Below are positions 8,150-16,703 of a stretch of 64,000 nt of DNA, one piece after another. Each line of letters begins with the position of its first letter. The stretch's first letter is position 1. Made by a program: the position numbers and the translations under genes. This DNA comes from Kribbella kalugense (GTDB lineage: Bacteria > Actinomycetota > Actinomycetes > Propionibacteriales > Kribbellaceae). The stretch is taken from contig NZ_SODF01000003.1 in the NCBI RefSeq assembly GCF_004365875.1, positions 19,709 through 83,708 of the forward strand. Reading direction: 5' to 3'. The notes beneath the pieces are model-generated. The model saw only the letters and a list, made by a program, of their open reading frames with translations. It was not told the origin of the DNA and searched no databases.

Positions 8150-9688
8150 TCAGCGCACCTTGACCGTGGTTGCAGGACTCTTCTGGACGTTGCGTCCGTC
8201 ACTGACCTCGACGCGGTATGACAGCGTCTGACCGCTGGTCAGACCGGAGTCGGTGACGGACGTGACGGCCGCCTTCGTCCAGGAGTTCGACGAGCGCGAC
8301 CAGCTGCCGATCCGCGTGCTGCCGCGGTAGACGAGGTAGGTCAGGCTGATGTTGTCCCGGTCGAGCACGGTCGGGAACGCGATCGTCACCTTGTTGGCTC
8401 GCGCGCTCGCGACCTTCGGCGCGGCCGGTCGGGCCGGCGCGGCTCCACCCGGGGTGCTGGTGAACCGCGTCAGCCCCTCCTGCGGTACGCCGTTCACCTC
8501 GGTGAAGTCACCGCCGGCCCACAGGTCGTTGCCGCCGGACGCGAACGACAGCGGGCCGACCAGAGTCTCGCCGCCGGCGTCGGTGTTCGGGAACCACGGG
8601 CCGAGCTTGCCGGTGGTCGTGCTGTAGACGAGCAGGTGGTGCATCCCGGTCTTGTCCGGGAACTCGCCGTCCGCGCTGCAGTCATGCGCGTGCGAACCCT
8701 TGTACAACCAGTTGCCGATGGCCTTGATCGCCTCGGTCGCACCCCGGCAGTGGCTCTGCCAGATCAGCTTGCCGGTCGTCGCATCCGCGGCGAGTACTCC
8801 GTCGTAGCACGAGATGCTGCCGGTCCCGGCGTTGGACGCGAACACCTTGTTTCCTTGGACTTCCAGGTCCTTCACGCGACTGTCGCAGCCCTTGGTCTTC
8901 GCCGGGATCGCTGCGACCGCGGGCATCGAGAGCAGGGCGCCGGTGGTGGCGTTCACGGTCGCGAGCGCGTGATCGTTCCCGCCGCCGATCCGGGTGAAGC
9001 CGCCCCCAACGAACACCCGCTTGCCGTCCGTGGACACCTCGATCGCATGGACGTCGTCGTTCGCGTCCGGACTCCACGGCAGCAGCGTGCCGGTGTCGAG
9101 CCTGACCGCGGCGACCCGGCTGCGGGCCATCTTGTCCACGGTGCCGAACGAGCCGCCCAGATAGACCGTCTTGTCCGTGATCTTCAGTGCCGCGACACGG
9201 TAGTTCACGACCGGATCCCAACCGGCGACAAGCTTGCCGGTGGCTACATCGAACATCGCGACGTGCGACCGTGCCACCCCGTCGACGGTGGTGAAGTCAC
9301 CACCGATCACGACCCGCTTGCCGTCGGGAGACGTCGCGACACTCCACACCGGCCCGTCGACCTGCGGCGCGAACCGCGTCGGTACGCCGGTGGTCCGGTT
9401 CAGCACCACGAAGTACTTCCGCGACGCATCGTCGATACCGCGGGCCCTCCCCGGCGGCCGGACCCGGGTGAACAGTCCGCCCACGAACACCAGATTCCCC
9501 GCGACCGCGACCGAGTTCACGCTCGCGTTCGTCTGCCAGGACGTCTGCTGCACCGACGACAACGCGGATCCGAACCCCCGCGGCGCACTGTGAGCCTCTG
9601 TCGCGGCCTGCACCACCGGCCCCGATGGAACCAGCGCCGCAGCCACAACGGCCGCACCGGTGACAACTGCCAAAACAGCCTTCTTCAT
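8150..9688 (-). CDS. Secreted beta-propeller protein with C-terminal fibronectin type III domain
   Basis: 512 residues from the ATG at 9686-9688, which has AGGGGG upstream and gives a clean signal peptide (MKKAVLAVVTGAAVVAAALV...VQA). Repeated blades of the form VxVGGxFTxVDG/VATGKLVAGWDP recur every ~45 residues between about 60 and 400 (VGGLFTRV, IGGDFTTV, LGGSFGTV, VGGGFTRI, AGGDFTEV). The last ~95 residues are an FN3 module ending in TLSYRVEVSDGRN. Proteins of this type are surface or secreted and of unknown function; a binding or scaffold role is inferred. The gene is convergent with the preceding hydrolase, with 1 base between stops. Confidence 0.75.
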   Translation of the reverse strand: MKKAVLAVVTGAAVVAAALVPSGPVVQAATEAHSAPRGFGSALSSVQQTSWQTNASVNSVAVAGNLVFVGGLFTRVRPPGRARGIDDASRKYFVVLNRTTGVPTRFAPQVDGPVWSVATSPDGKRVVIGGDFTTVDGVARSHVAMFDVATGKLVAGWDPVVNYRVAALKITDKTVYLGGSFGTVDKMARSRVAAVRLDTGTLLPWSPDANDDVHAIEVSTDGKRVFVGGGFTRIGGGNDHALATVNATTGALLSMPAVAAIPAKTKGCDSRVKDLEVQGNKVFASNAGTGSISCYDGVLAADATTGKLIWQSHCRGATEAIKAIGNWLYKGSHAHDCSADGEFPDKTGMHHLLVYSTTTGKLGPWFPNTDAGGETLVGPLSFASGGNDLWAGGDFTEVNGVPQEGLTRFTSTPGGAAPARPAAPKVASARANKVTIAFPTVLDRDNISLTYLVYRGSTRIGSWSRSSNSWTKAAVTSVTDSGLTSGQTLSYRVEVSDGRNVQKSPATTVKVR

Positions 9689-9766
9689 GCCCGAACCCCC
9701 TGGGGCCCGCCCCGACGGAAGCTGCCGACCCACACTCGATGACTATGCGCCACCAAACGATAACTG

Positions 9767-10633
9767 TCAGCTCATCGAGTAGCGAACCCAGGGCCTGAGC
9801 TTGCCGGGGTTGCGGATCCCCCAGATGTGTTTGATCCGGTCGCCCGAGACCTCGAACGCGTACACCGTCACAGTGACGCCACCGCGCTGCGCCACCAGAC
9901 CGGGCTGACCGTTGACCGTCCGCTCGAGGATCGTCAGGTCGCGGAGCTTGCCGCCGAAGTTGATCAGTGAGCGCGCGATCCGCTCGGCGCCGGCGATCGG
10001 GCGGAGCAGGGCACTAGTGAGGCCGCCGCTGTCGGCGATCACCGTGGCGTCGGGGTCGAGCAGGCTCATCAGCGCGGCGATGTCCTTGGCCTCCCAGGCC
10101 TGCTTGAACTCCCTGATGATGGCGGCCTGCCGGTCCGCCGGGGTCGCGGGCGCCTGCGCCGTGCGGATCCGGCGGCGGGCCGAGGAGGCCAACTGGCGAC
10201 AGGCCGCCGGTGACCGGCCGACGATGTCGGCGACTTCGGCAAAGGGGTAGCGGAAGACATCGTGCAGGATGAACGTCACCCGCTCGGCCGGCGTCATCGA
10301 TTCGAGGACGACGAGGAACGCCATGTTGACCGACTCGTCGAGGGTGACCCGGTCGGCCGGGTCCGGGCTGTCCCACTCGGCGGGCTCGGGCAGCGGCTCG
10401 GGGATCCACTCTCCGACGTACGTCTCCCGCCGTACCCGTGCCGACGACAACTGGTTGAGGCACAGCCGGCTGGTGACCGTGGTCAGCCAGGCGCCCGGGG
10501 ATGCGATGGCGTCCTGCTGCTCTCCGGACATGGCGTACCAGCGGGCGTAGGCCTCCTGGACGACATCTTCGGCGTCGGCCAGGGAACCGAGCAGCCGGTA
10601 GGCGAGATTGATCAGCTGGCGCTGTTCCTTCAT
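9767..10633 (-). CDS. sigJ: ECF41-family sigma factor SigJ
   Basis: 288 residues. Region sigma-2 is at about 1-70 (LINLAYRLLGSLADAEDVVQE) and sigma-4 at about 105-160 (LESMTPAERVTFILHDVF...IVGRSPAACRQLASSARRR). An extra C-terminal SnoaL-like domain follows. ECF41 hallmarks are visible: the linker WIPEPLPEP (family WLPEPL) and a C-terminal NPGKL (family NPDKL). In ECF41 proteins the C-terminal domain controls sigma activity without a separate anti-sigma factor. ECF41 genes usually sit beside a carboxymuconolactone decarboxylase, oxidoreductase or epimerase; here the divergent flavin oxidoreductase is the likely target. Confidence 0.92.
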   Translation of the reverse strand: MKEQRQLINLAYRLLGSLADAEDVVQEAYARWYAMSGEQQDAIASPGAWLTTVTSRLCLNQLSSARVRRETYVGEWIPEPLPEPAEWDSPDPADRVTLDESVNMAFLVVLESMTPAERVTFILHDVFRYPFAEVADIVGRSPAACRQLASSARRRIRTAQAPATPADRQAAIIREFKQAWEAKDIAALMSLLDPDATVIADSGGLTSALLRPIAGAERIARSLINFGGKLRDLTILERTVNGQPGLVAQRGGVTVTVYAFEVSGDRIKHIWGIRNPGKLRPWVRYSMS

Positions 10634-10639
10634 GACTCT

Positions 10640-10667
10640 TCGACCAGACAGCGCGGCGATTTGTGAC
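10640..10667 (-). promoter_or_regulatory. Candidate SigJ/ECF41-type promoter upstream of sigJ
   Basis: On the minus strand GTCACA (10662-10667) is followed after 16 bases by GGTCGA (10640-10645), and the sigJ ATG lies only 6 bases further on. ECF41 promoters are described as TGTCACA-like followed by CGTC after about 16 bases, so this is a near match with C to G in the -10. If used, the transcript would be almost leaderless and autoregulated. Confidence 0.4.
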
Positions 10668-10724
10668 GCCTCACGTTATGAACGGGTCGCTTGTCGGACT
10701 GGTGTGACCAGAAAGGAACCCACC

Positions 10725-11897
10725 ATGTCCGAGAAACTGCACCAGGTCGTCGTCATCGGCGGCGGGTACGCCGGAACTCTTGCCGCCAACCGTCTCCGGG
10801 TGAACGCCGACGTTGCCATCACCTTGATCAACCCCCGTCCGAAGTTCGTCGAACGCATCCGGCTGCACCAGTTCGTGGCACGTACCGGCGACGCCACGAT
10901 CGACTACGGCACGCTACTCGGCGAGGGGATCGAGCTCGTCGTCGACAGCGCAACGGATATCGACACCACCGCCCGTACAGTGCGACTGGCGTCGGGCCGC
11001 GCGCTGGACTACGACTACGTCATCTATGCGGTCGGCAGCACTGCGGCGATTCCGTCCTCGGTGCCTGGCGCGGCCGAGTTCGCCTTCGACATTGCCGAGT
11101 TCGAGTCCGCGCAGCGGCTCCGCGCCAAGCTGGACGATCTGCCCCTCGATGCCCCGATCACCGTGGTCGGCGGCGGACTGACGGGCATCGAGACGGCCGC
11201 CGAGCTGGCCGAACGAGGACGCGCGGTCACGCTGGTATGCGGCGGATCCCTGGCGCCGACGTTCAGCACGAAGGCTCGCCGATACATCGGCAAGTGGCTG
11301 GCCCGGCACGGCGTCGACGTACGTTTCGTGGACAAGGTGACCGAGGTTCGGCCGGATGCGATCGTCCTCTCCGACGGCGGGACCCGACCCAGCGCGCTGA
11401 CGATCTGGACGACCGGTTTCGGCGTACCGGAGCTGGCGGCCGCGAGTGGACTGCACACCGACGCGCTCGGTCGGCTGCTCACCGACGAGACGCTGACCAG
11501 CGTCGACGACGACCGCATCGTCGCGACCGGCGACGCGGCCGCCCCGTCCGGACAGCCGCTTCGGATGAGCACGTACGCCGCTGGTCCGCTCGGGGCGCAG
11601 GCCGCGAACACCGTGCTGAGCCGCATCGCCGGGACCGAGCCGGCGGTGATCGACCTGGCCTTCACGGGAGCCTGTGTCAGCCTCGGCCGGCAGGCCGGGA
11701 TCCGGCAGCTCGCCCGCAAGGACGACACCGCGGTGAACGTCTACATCGCCGGTCGGCTGGGCGCGGTGATCAAGGAGACGGCCTGCACGTTCGTGGTGGA
11801 GAAGCGGATCCGCCGCGAGGCCCGCGAGCCGGGCTCGATGGGCTGGCCGAAGGGCGGTCCCCGCGCTGTGAAAGAGGGCTTGCCTCAGGTTAGTTAG
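10725..11897 (+). CDS. FAD-dependent NAD(P)H oxidoreductase (NDH-2-like)
   Basis: 390 residues. The N-terminal FAD site is VVVIGGGYAGTLAA and the second Rossmann motif VVGGGLTGIETAAELAERG lies at about 150; the FAD pyrophosphate/ribityl motif is IVATGDAA. This is Pyr_redox_2, most like type II NADH dehydrogenases and related disulfide/quinone oxidoreductases, without a C-terminal membrane anchor. GAAAGGA precedes the ATG by 7 bases. It is divergent from sigJ and is the expected partner of an ECF41 sigma factor. Electron acceptor unknown. Confidence 0.85.
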   Translation: MSEKLHQVVVIGGGYAGTLAANRLRVNADVAITLINPRPKFVERIRLHQFVARTGDATIDYGTLLGEGIELVVDSATDIDTTARTVRLASGRALDYDYVIYAVGSTAAIPSSVPGAAEFAFDIAEFESAQRLRAKLDDLPLDAPITVVGGGLTGIETAAELAERGRAVTLVCGGSLAPTFSTKARRYIGKWLARHGVDVRFVDKVTEVRPDAIVLSDGGTRPSALTIWTTGFGVPELAAASGLHTDALGRLLTDETLTSVDDDRIVATGDAAAPSGQPLRMSTYAAGPLGAQAANTVLSRIAGTEPAVIDLAFTGACVSLGRQAGIRQLARKDDTAVNVYIAGRLGAVIKETACTFVVEKRIRREAREPGSMGWPKGGPRAVKEGLPQVS

Positions 11898-11926
11898 TCG
11901 GCTAAGTTTTCTGCTTAGCCGACTAA
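11894..11926. promoter_or_regulatory. 13-bp inverted repeat, operator-like
   Basis: TTAGTCGGCTAAG (11894-11906) and its exact reverse complement (11914-11926) flank a 7-base spacer, starting inside the stop codon of the oxidoreductase gene and ending 9 bases before the GGGAGG of the SDR gene. There is no U-tract, so it looks more like a dimeric repressor site (TetR or MarR type) or a 5' leader hairpin for the SDR gene than an intrinsic terminator. Confidence 0.55.
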
Positions 11927-11947
11927 ACAATACTGGGAGGACGGGTC

Positions 11948-12727
11948 ATGGACCTGGGATTCAAGGACGCCGCGGTGCTGGTGACGGGCGGGTCGTCGGG
12001 GATCGGGCGGGCCACCGCGATCGCGTACGGGCGGGAAGGTGCGCGGGTCGCGATCACCTACAACACCCGGAAGGACGCGGCCGAATCAGTCGCCGCGGAG
12101 ATCGAGGCGTCCGGCGGTACGGCATACGTCGTACCGCTGGATCTGGGTGAGCCGGAGACGATCGCGGCTGCGGTCGCGTCGACCGTCGAGCATTGGGGCG
12201 GTCTCGATGCCGTGGTCGCGAACGCGGTCAGCTGGGGGACGCTCGGGTACGACGAACGGCCGGAGAAGATCGAGGATTCCAGGCCGGAGTGGTGGACCGG
12301 GATCCTGCGAGCGAATCTCGAGGGGAACTTCCACCTTGTCCAGCAGGTCGCACCGGCGCTGCGGCGGTCGGAGCACGGCCGGCTCGTGCTGATCTCGACA
12401 GACCTGGCCGAGCGCGGAATGAAGGGTTCCTGGGCGTACGGCGCCGCGAAGGCCGGACTGCACGGCCTGGCCGCGAGCCTGCAGCACGACCTGGGCGCGG
12501 ACGGCGTCCTGGTCAACGTCGTACTCCCCGGCATCACGCTGGAGAACGGCGAACACCGGGTCATCCCCCGGCCGGTGCTGGACCGGATCGCGGCCGGATT
12601 CACCGCCCGGCACCTGCCCGACACGACCGAGCTGGCCGACGCGATCCTGTTCCTGACGTCGCCACGCACCAAGGCGATCCAGGGACAACTGCTCCACGTC
12701 ACCGGCGGCAACCTGATTCCGGGGTGA
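11948..12727 (+). CDS. Short-chain dehydrogenase/reductase
   Basis: 259 residues of classical SDR type: cofactor loop TGGSSGIGRATA at about 14-25, VVANAVS in place of the usual NNAG, and the active-site YGAAKAG (Tyr-x-x-x-Lys) with STDL for the Ser. The C-terminus FLTSPRTKAIQGQLLHVTGGN is that of FabG-like reductases. GGGAGG lies 7-8 bases before the ATG. It follows a 33-bp palindromic element that may regulate it. Substrate unknown. Confidence 0.88.
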   Translation: MDLGFKDAAVLVTGGSSGIGRATAIAYGREGARVAITYNTRKDAAESVAAEIEASGGTAYVVPLDLGEPETIAAAVASTVEHWGGLDAVVANAVSWGTLGYDERPEKIEDSRPEWWTGILRANLEGNFHLVQQVAPALRRSEHGRLVLISTDLAERGMKGSWAYGAAKAGLHGLAASLQHDLGADGVLVNVVLPGITLENGEHRVIPRPVLDRIAAGFTARHLPDTTELADAILFLTSPRTKAIQGQLLHVTGGNLIPG

Positions 12728-12800
12728 TCGCAATGCGGCCCTGACGGCGCCGACGCTTGTACGGTGGGCTCAGGGAGTACTCCGATGAAGGAGCGTCGCG

Positions 12801-13379
12801 ATGGCTCGGGCACTGATCGTGGTGGATGTGCAGAACGACTTCTGCGAGGGCGGAAGCCTGGCCGTCAGCGGTGGCGCCGATGTCGCGTTCCGGATCGGTG
12901 AGCTGCTGCACAAGTGGCACGAGGCCGAGGTCGACGACCGCGAGTACGCGTACGTCGTGGCCACCCGGGACCACCACATCGACCCGGGTGACCACTTCTC
13001 CAACAACCCCGACTACGTGAACTCCTGGCCGCGGCACTGCGTCGCCGGCACCGACGGCGTCAGCTTCCACCCGAACCTGGACCCGCAGCCGTTCGACGCG
13101 ATCTTCGACAAGGGCGAGTACGCAGCGGCGTACTCCGGCTTCGAGGGCAAGTCCCACGAGGGCGGTCACGCACTCGCCGACTGGCTCCGCGGCAAGGGCG
13201 TCACCAGCGTCGACGTCTGCGGACTCGCAACCGACTACTGCGTCCGCGCAACCGCCCTCGACGCCCGCAAAGAAGGCTTCGGTACGACGGTCCTCACCGA
13301 ACTCACCGCTGGCGTAGCTCCCTCCAGCACCGAACAAGCCCTCACCGACCTCCGCACCGCCGGCGTCGCCCTTACCTGA
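12801..13379 (+). CDS. pncA: Nicotinamidase / pyrazinamidase
   Basis: 192 residues of the isochorismatase-like fold. It hydrolyses nicotinamide to nicotinate and ammonia in NAD salvage, and would activate pyrazinamide. The catalytic triad is visible as D9 (LIVVDVQNDF), K104 (FDKGEY) and C147 (LATDYCVRATALDA). Metal ligands match D57, H59, H65 (RDHHIDPGDHF) and H79 (WPRHCVAG). AAGGAG lies 8 bases before the ATG. The gene ends convergently with abgT, overlapping it by 8 bases. Confidence 0.95.
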   Translation: MARALIVVDVQNDFCEGGSLAVSGGADVAFRIGELLHKWHEAEVDDREYAYVVATRDHHIDPGDHFSNNPDYVNSWPRHCVAGTDGVSFHPNLDPQPFDAIFDKGEYAAAYSGFEGKSHEGGHALADWLRGKGVTSVDVCGLATDYCVRATALDARKEGFGTTVLTELTAGVAPSSTEQALTDLRTAGVALT

Positions 13380-14904
13380 CTGGGGCTCCTGGGCCGAGGG
13401 GGATGCCTAGCGCCCACCAGGCCAGGAACAGGAGGGTCCACGCGACGGTCATCGCGATGGCTAGTGGGACGGTGTACGACGCGAGGGTGCCGACGCCGGC
13501 GTCCTTGCGGTAGCGCTGCAGGAAGCCCAGCGCCATCACGAAGTACGGACTCATCGGGGTGATCGCGGTCGACCCCGAGTCGGCGATCCGGAAGAGTGCC
13601 TGCGTGGTCTCGGCCGGGACGCTGAGCAGGAGCATCATCGGCACCAGGATCGGCGCGGTCAGCGACCACATCGCCGAACCACTCGTCACCAGCACGTTGA
13701 TCACCGTCAGCAGCACCAGGATGCCGAGGAAGATCACCACCTTCGGCGCACCGAGATCGCCGAGCCAGCGCGCGGATTCCGCGGACAGCAGGTCGCCGAT
13801 GTTGCTCCAGTCGAAGTACGCGAGGAACTGCGCGATCGCGAAGAACAGCACCAGCACCGGCGCCATCTGCTTGATCCCCTCGCCCATCAGCCTCGGTACG
13901 TCGGCGGCGCGCTCGATCGCCTTCACAGTAACGCCGTACGTGATTCCGACCAGGCCGAACAGGACGGCGACGACCATCGCGATCCCGTCCAGGAAAGGCG
14001 AGTCGACGATGCTGCCGTCCTTGCCGCGCAACGGGGATCCGTGGGGGATCAGGATCGCGACGATCGCCAGCGCGGCGACCAGGAAGACGAGGCCGGCCCG
14101 GCGTAGACCCTTGCGCTCGGCAACCGATACGGCCAGCTGATCTGCGTCGTCGCCGGGTGCGTCCGGGTCGGCCTCGAGGTCGGTCCGCTTGCTCAGCACA
14201 AGCCGGGTGACCAGCGTGATCACCAACGCCAGCAGGACCGACGACGCGATGTTGAAGAACCAGTTCGACAACACCGAGATGTGCGCGTTCGGGTCGATCG
14301 TCTTCGCGGCTGCGGTGGTGATGCCGGCGAAGATCGCGTCGTTCGGGGTCGGGATCGGACTGGCGTCGTACCCGGACGCGATCGCGGTGTACGCGACCAC
14401 GATGCCGAGGATCGGCGACCGGCCGACCGCGCGGAACGCGAGCCCGCCGAGCGGGACCAGGATGATGTACGCCGCGGCCGACGCGACGTGCGCCATCGTG
14501 CCGGCGAACGCGACCGCGAACACCACCATCGACTGCGGCACCCGGGACACGCTGACCCGCATCAACGTCTGCAGGAAGCCGGTCCGCTCCGCCAGCGCGA
14601 CGCCCATGATCACGACCACGATCGTCGCCATCGGCGGGAACTCGGCGAAGTTCGAGATCGCCGTCGACACCGCCATCTGCAGGCCGTCGCCGGAGAGCAG
14701 GTTCTGCACCGCGACGATCTTGCCGTCCTTCGGCGAGGCCACGGTCACGTCCAGCGCGGACAGGATCGTGCTGACCACGGCCAGGATCGCGGACAGGATC
14801 CAGAACAGCCAGAACGGGTGCGGTAGCGCGTTCCCGATCCGCTCGATGACCGCCATCGCGCGGACCAGGCGCGGCAGCTCCCTCGTGTCGGTCGCCGTAC
14901 TCAT
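13372..14904 (-). CDS. AbgT-family transporter
   Basis: 510 residues with about 11-13 membrane segments; the N-terminal LPHPFWLFWILSAILAVVS and the reentrant segment GSAMWSLTAPILVPMMLLL are AbgT family features, with SGYDASPIPTPNDAIFAGITT in the middle. AbgT proteins import p-aminobenzoyl-glutamate or, in MtrF/YdaH, export sulfonamide-like antimetabolites using the proton gradient. It is translationally coupled (4-base overlap) to an esterase gene and lies downstream of a creatininase-family hydrolase and a GntR regulator, so an amide or dipeptide-like substrate is plausible. Confidence 0.9.
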   Translation of the reverse strand: MSTATDTRELPRLVRAMAVIERIGNALPHPFWLFWILSAILAVVSTILSALDVTVASPKDGKIVAVQNLLSGDGLQMAVSTAISNFAEFPPMATIVVVIMGVALAERTGFLQTLMRVSVSRVPQSMVVFAVAFAGTMAHVASAAAYIILVPLGGLAFRAVGRSPILGIVVAYTAIASGYDASPIPTPNDAIFAGITTAAAKTIDPNAHISVLSNWFFNIASSVLLALVITLVTRLVLSKRTDLEADPDAPGDDADQLAVSVAERKGLRRAGLVFLVAALAIVAILIPHGSPLRGKDGSIVDSPFLDGIAMVVAVLFGLVGITYGVTVKAIERAADVPRLMGEGIKQMAPVLVLFFAIAQFLAYFDWSNIGDLLSAESARWLGDLGAPKVVIFLGILVLLTVINVLVTSGSAMWSLTAPILVPMMLLLSVPAETTQALFRIADSGSTAITPMSPYFVMALGFLQRYRKDAGVGTLASYTVPLAIAMTVAWTLLFLAWWALGIPLGPGAPVR

Positions 14905-15818
14905 GAGAGCTTGTGGGCTTTGAAGAAGGCGCCGATCAGCTCGTGCGCCTCGAACGTCTGGGTGACGTAGCCCGGTCCGGACGTCGAGTCCGAGCCCGGC
15001 CAGCTGTGCCCGCCGTCGGTGACCGCGACGTGCACGACGTCGGCCTTGCAGCCCTTGTAGGTGAACTTGAGTACGTCGTCACCGAGCTGACTGGTCTTCG
15101 GGTCGGGCTTGCAGTGGTCGCGGACCGTCCAGTCGCGGACCCAGGTCTGGATACTCGGCAGGTCCCGCTCGCCGTCGCCGCCGTACGGGATCGTCGTGTC
15201 GCCGGTGCCGTGGATGTCGAGGACCGGGATCGGGCGGCTGGGACTGCAGTGGGTGCCCTCGATGTAGAACGCGCCGGAGACCGGGGCGATCGCGGCGAAC
15301 CGGTCGGCCATTTGACAGGCCAGGATGCCGGTGAAGCCGGCGCCGTTGGACTTGCCGGTGGCGTAGACCGCGCGCGCGTCGACGCAGTACTTCGATTCAA
15401 GGTCGTCGAGGAGGTCCTTGGTGAACTTCACGTCGTCGACTCCCTTGGCGGCGTACGGCGCTCCTTGCCAGGCCTGCTTGTCCTCGTCGCCGATCACGCC
15501 GTTGGGATAGGCAACGATCGCGTCGAGTTTCGAGAGGTCGGAGAACGCTTCGGTCTGGGCGCCGGTCTTGCCTCGACCGTGGTATACCAAAATCAGCGAG
15601 GTCGCCTTGGAGCTCTTGTAGTTGTCCGGCACGTGCAGGCGATAGGTGCGGGTGAGACCGCCGCTTGCCACGGTGTAGTCGCCGCTCGGGGCGGCCTGCT
15701 TGCCGCAACCAAGGGTGGATGTGGTGGATGCGGTTGCCGTCGGCAACGTGGTGGCGGCGGTCACCAGAGCCGCCGACGCCACGATTGCGGCCAGGGTTTT
15801 CGGGCGTGCGAGGTTCAT
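14901..15818 (-). CDS. Secreted CE1/PHB-depolymerase-type esterase (LpqC-like)
   Basis: 305 residues. Signal peptide to about residue 31 (LAAIVASAALVTAATT...ATA). The fold is that of feruloyl/acetylxylan esterases and PHB depolymerases: LILVYHGRGKTG (oxyanion side), nucleophile in GKSNGAG, an Asp in DIHGTGDTTIPY and the His in DGGHSWPG. GGAGG precedes the ATG by 8 bases. It probably hydrolyses ester bonds in plant or microbial polymers outside the cell. A 93-base gap with a hairpin separates it from the creatininase gene, while its stop is fused to the abgT start. The LVY codons here contain one GGTATACC site (15581-15588). Confidence 0.8.
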   Translation of the reverse strand: MNLARPKTLAAIVASAALVTAATTLPTATASTTSTLGCGKQAAPSGDYTVASGGLTRTYRLHVPDNYKSSKATSLILVYHGRGKTGAQTEAFSDLSKLDAIVAYPNGVIGDEDKQAWQGAPYAAKGVDDVKFTKDLLDDLESKYCVDARAVYATGKSNGAGFTGILACQMADRFAAIAPVSGAFYIEGTHCSPSRPIPVLDIHGTGDTTIPYGGDGERDLPSIQTWVRDWTVRDHCKPDPKTSQLGDDVLKFTYKGCKADVVHVAVTDGGHSWPGSDSTSGPGYVTQTFEAHELIGAFFKAHKLS

Positions 15819-15865
15819 CAGGGGTGCCTCCTCGGGCAGGCGGCCTGCAGGCGGGCAGGCGCGCG

Positions 15866-15891
15866 CTGGACCTCCCTGAGCGAAGGTCCAG
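15866..15891 (-). terminator. Hairpin between creatininase and esterase genes
   Basis: CTGGACCT (15866-15873) and AGGTCCAG (15884-15891) form an 8-bp stem with a 10-base loop, 21 bases after the creatininase stop. There is no U-tract. It may end the gntR-creatininase transcript or attenuate read-through into the esterase/abgT pair. Confidence 0.4.
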
Positions 15892-15911
15892 TGTTCGGGG
15901 GTGGTACTGCG

Positions 15912-16703
15912 TCAGGCCGAGAGGAGCTCGTCGGCGAAGGCGGCTATCCGGTCGGCGGCGGTCTCGATGAGGAGACGGCCGTCCTCGGCTGTGGCGCGGC
16001 GGGGATCGCCCAGCACGCCACGCTTGTGGTACGCGTCGAACCCGACGGAGAGTCGCGGACCCCGCGACTCCCGGGACAGCCGGGCCGTTGTGGTCAGTTC
16101 GTCGAGCGTGGTGGCACCCGGCTCCAGGCGATCGGCCTGGACCAACTCCGGAGCCAGGTAGAGCATCTGCGCGGTCTCCGCCTCACCGGCGTGACCGTGC
16201 AGCTCGCTGACTCCTTCGATCAGGTCCGACACCACCGACGTGACCGGGGTCCACGCGAACGTGAGCTCGCTACGGACGTACTCCTGCGCGAGCACAGACA
16301 GGGCAGCGTTGTTCCCTCCGTGCCCGGTGATCACCAGGAACTGACGCCAGCCGTGCTCCCGCAGTCCGCCAACGAGATCCCGGAGTACCTGCATGAACGT
16401 TGCCGGAGACAACGTCATCGTGCCGGCGAAGGCCATGTGGTGCGGAGAGACGCCGTACGGCACGGCCGGTGCGATCACCGCGCGACCGGCCAGCCGCTCG
16501 GCGACCCGCTCGGCCACACCGATCGCACGAACGGTGTCGGTCGACATCGCCATCCCGCCACCGTGCTGCTCCTGCGCCCCCACCGGAATGATCACCAACG
16601 GCGCATCCCGCACCGCCTCCGCAGCCTCGTCCGTCGTCATCTCCGCCAGTTTCCGGAAGCTCCTGGTCACCTGGCGACTGTTTCGTTCCGGAAAGGTGCT
16701 CAT
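15912..16703 (-). CDS. Creatininase-family metallohydrolase
   Basis: About 263 residues. The binuclear-metal signature is clear: a glutamate and histidine in VGAQEQHGGG, the aspartate in MSTDT, GHGGNN in the middle and HAGEAET towards the C-terminus. Family members open cyclic amides (creatinine) or cleave amide bonds (MftE, FAPy deformylase, 3-dehydro-scyllo-inosose type). I prefer the ATG at 16701-16703, which overlaps the gntR stop as ATGA; a GTG two codons earlier is possible. The coupling to gntR suggests the regulator senses its substrate. Exact substrate unknown. Confidence 0.85.
   Translation of the reverse strand: MSTFPERNSRQVTRSFRKLAEMTTDEAAEAVRDAPLVIIPVGAQEQHGGGMAMSTDTVRAIGVAERVAERLAGRAVIAPAVPYGVSPHHMAFAGTMTLSPATFMQVLRDLVGGLREHGWRQFLVITGHGGNNAALSVLAQEYVRSELTFAWTPVTSVVSDLIEGVSELHGHAGEAETAQMLYLAPELVQADRLEPGATTLDELTTTARLSRESRGPRLSVGFDAYHKRGVLGDPRRATAEDGRLLIETAADRIAAFADELLSA

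Noticed and set aside
10691..11893. A 400-codon plus-strand frame parallel to the oxidoreductase
   Set aside because: Frame-shifted shadow rich in Arg; the overlapping frame has both Rossmann motifs of a flavoprotein.
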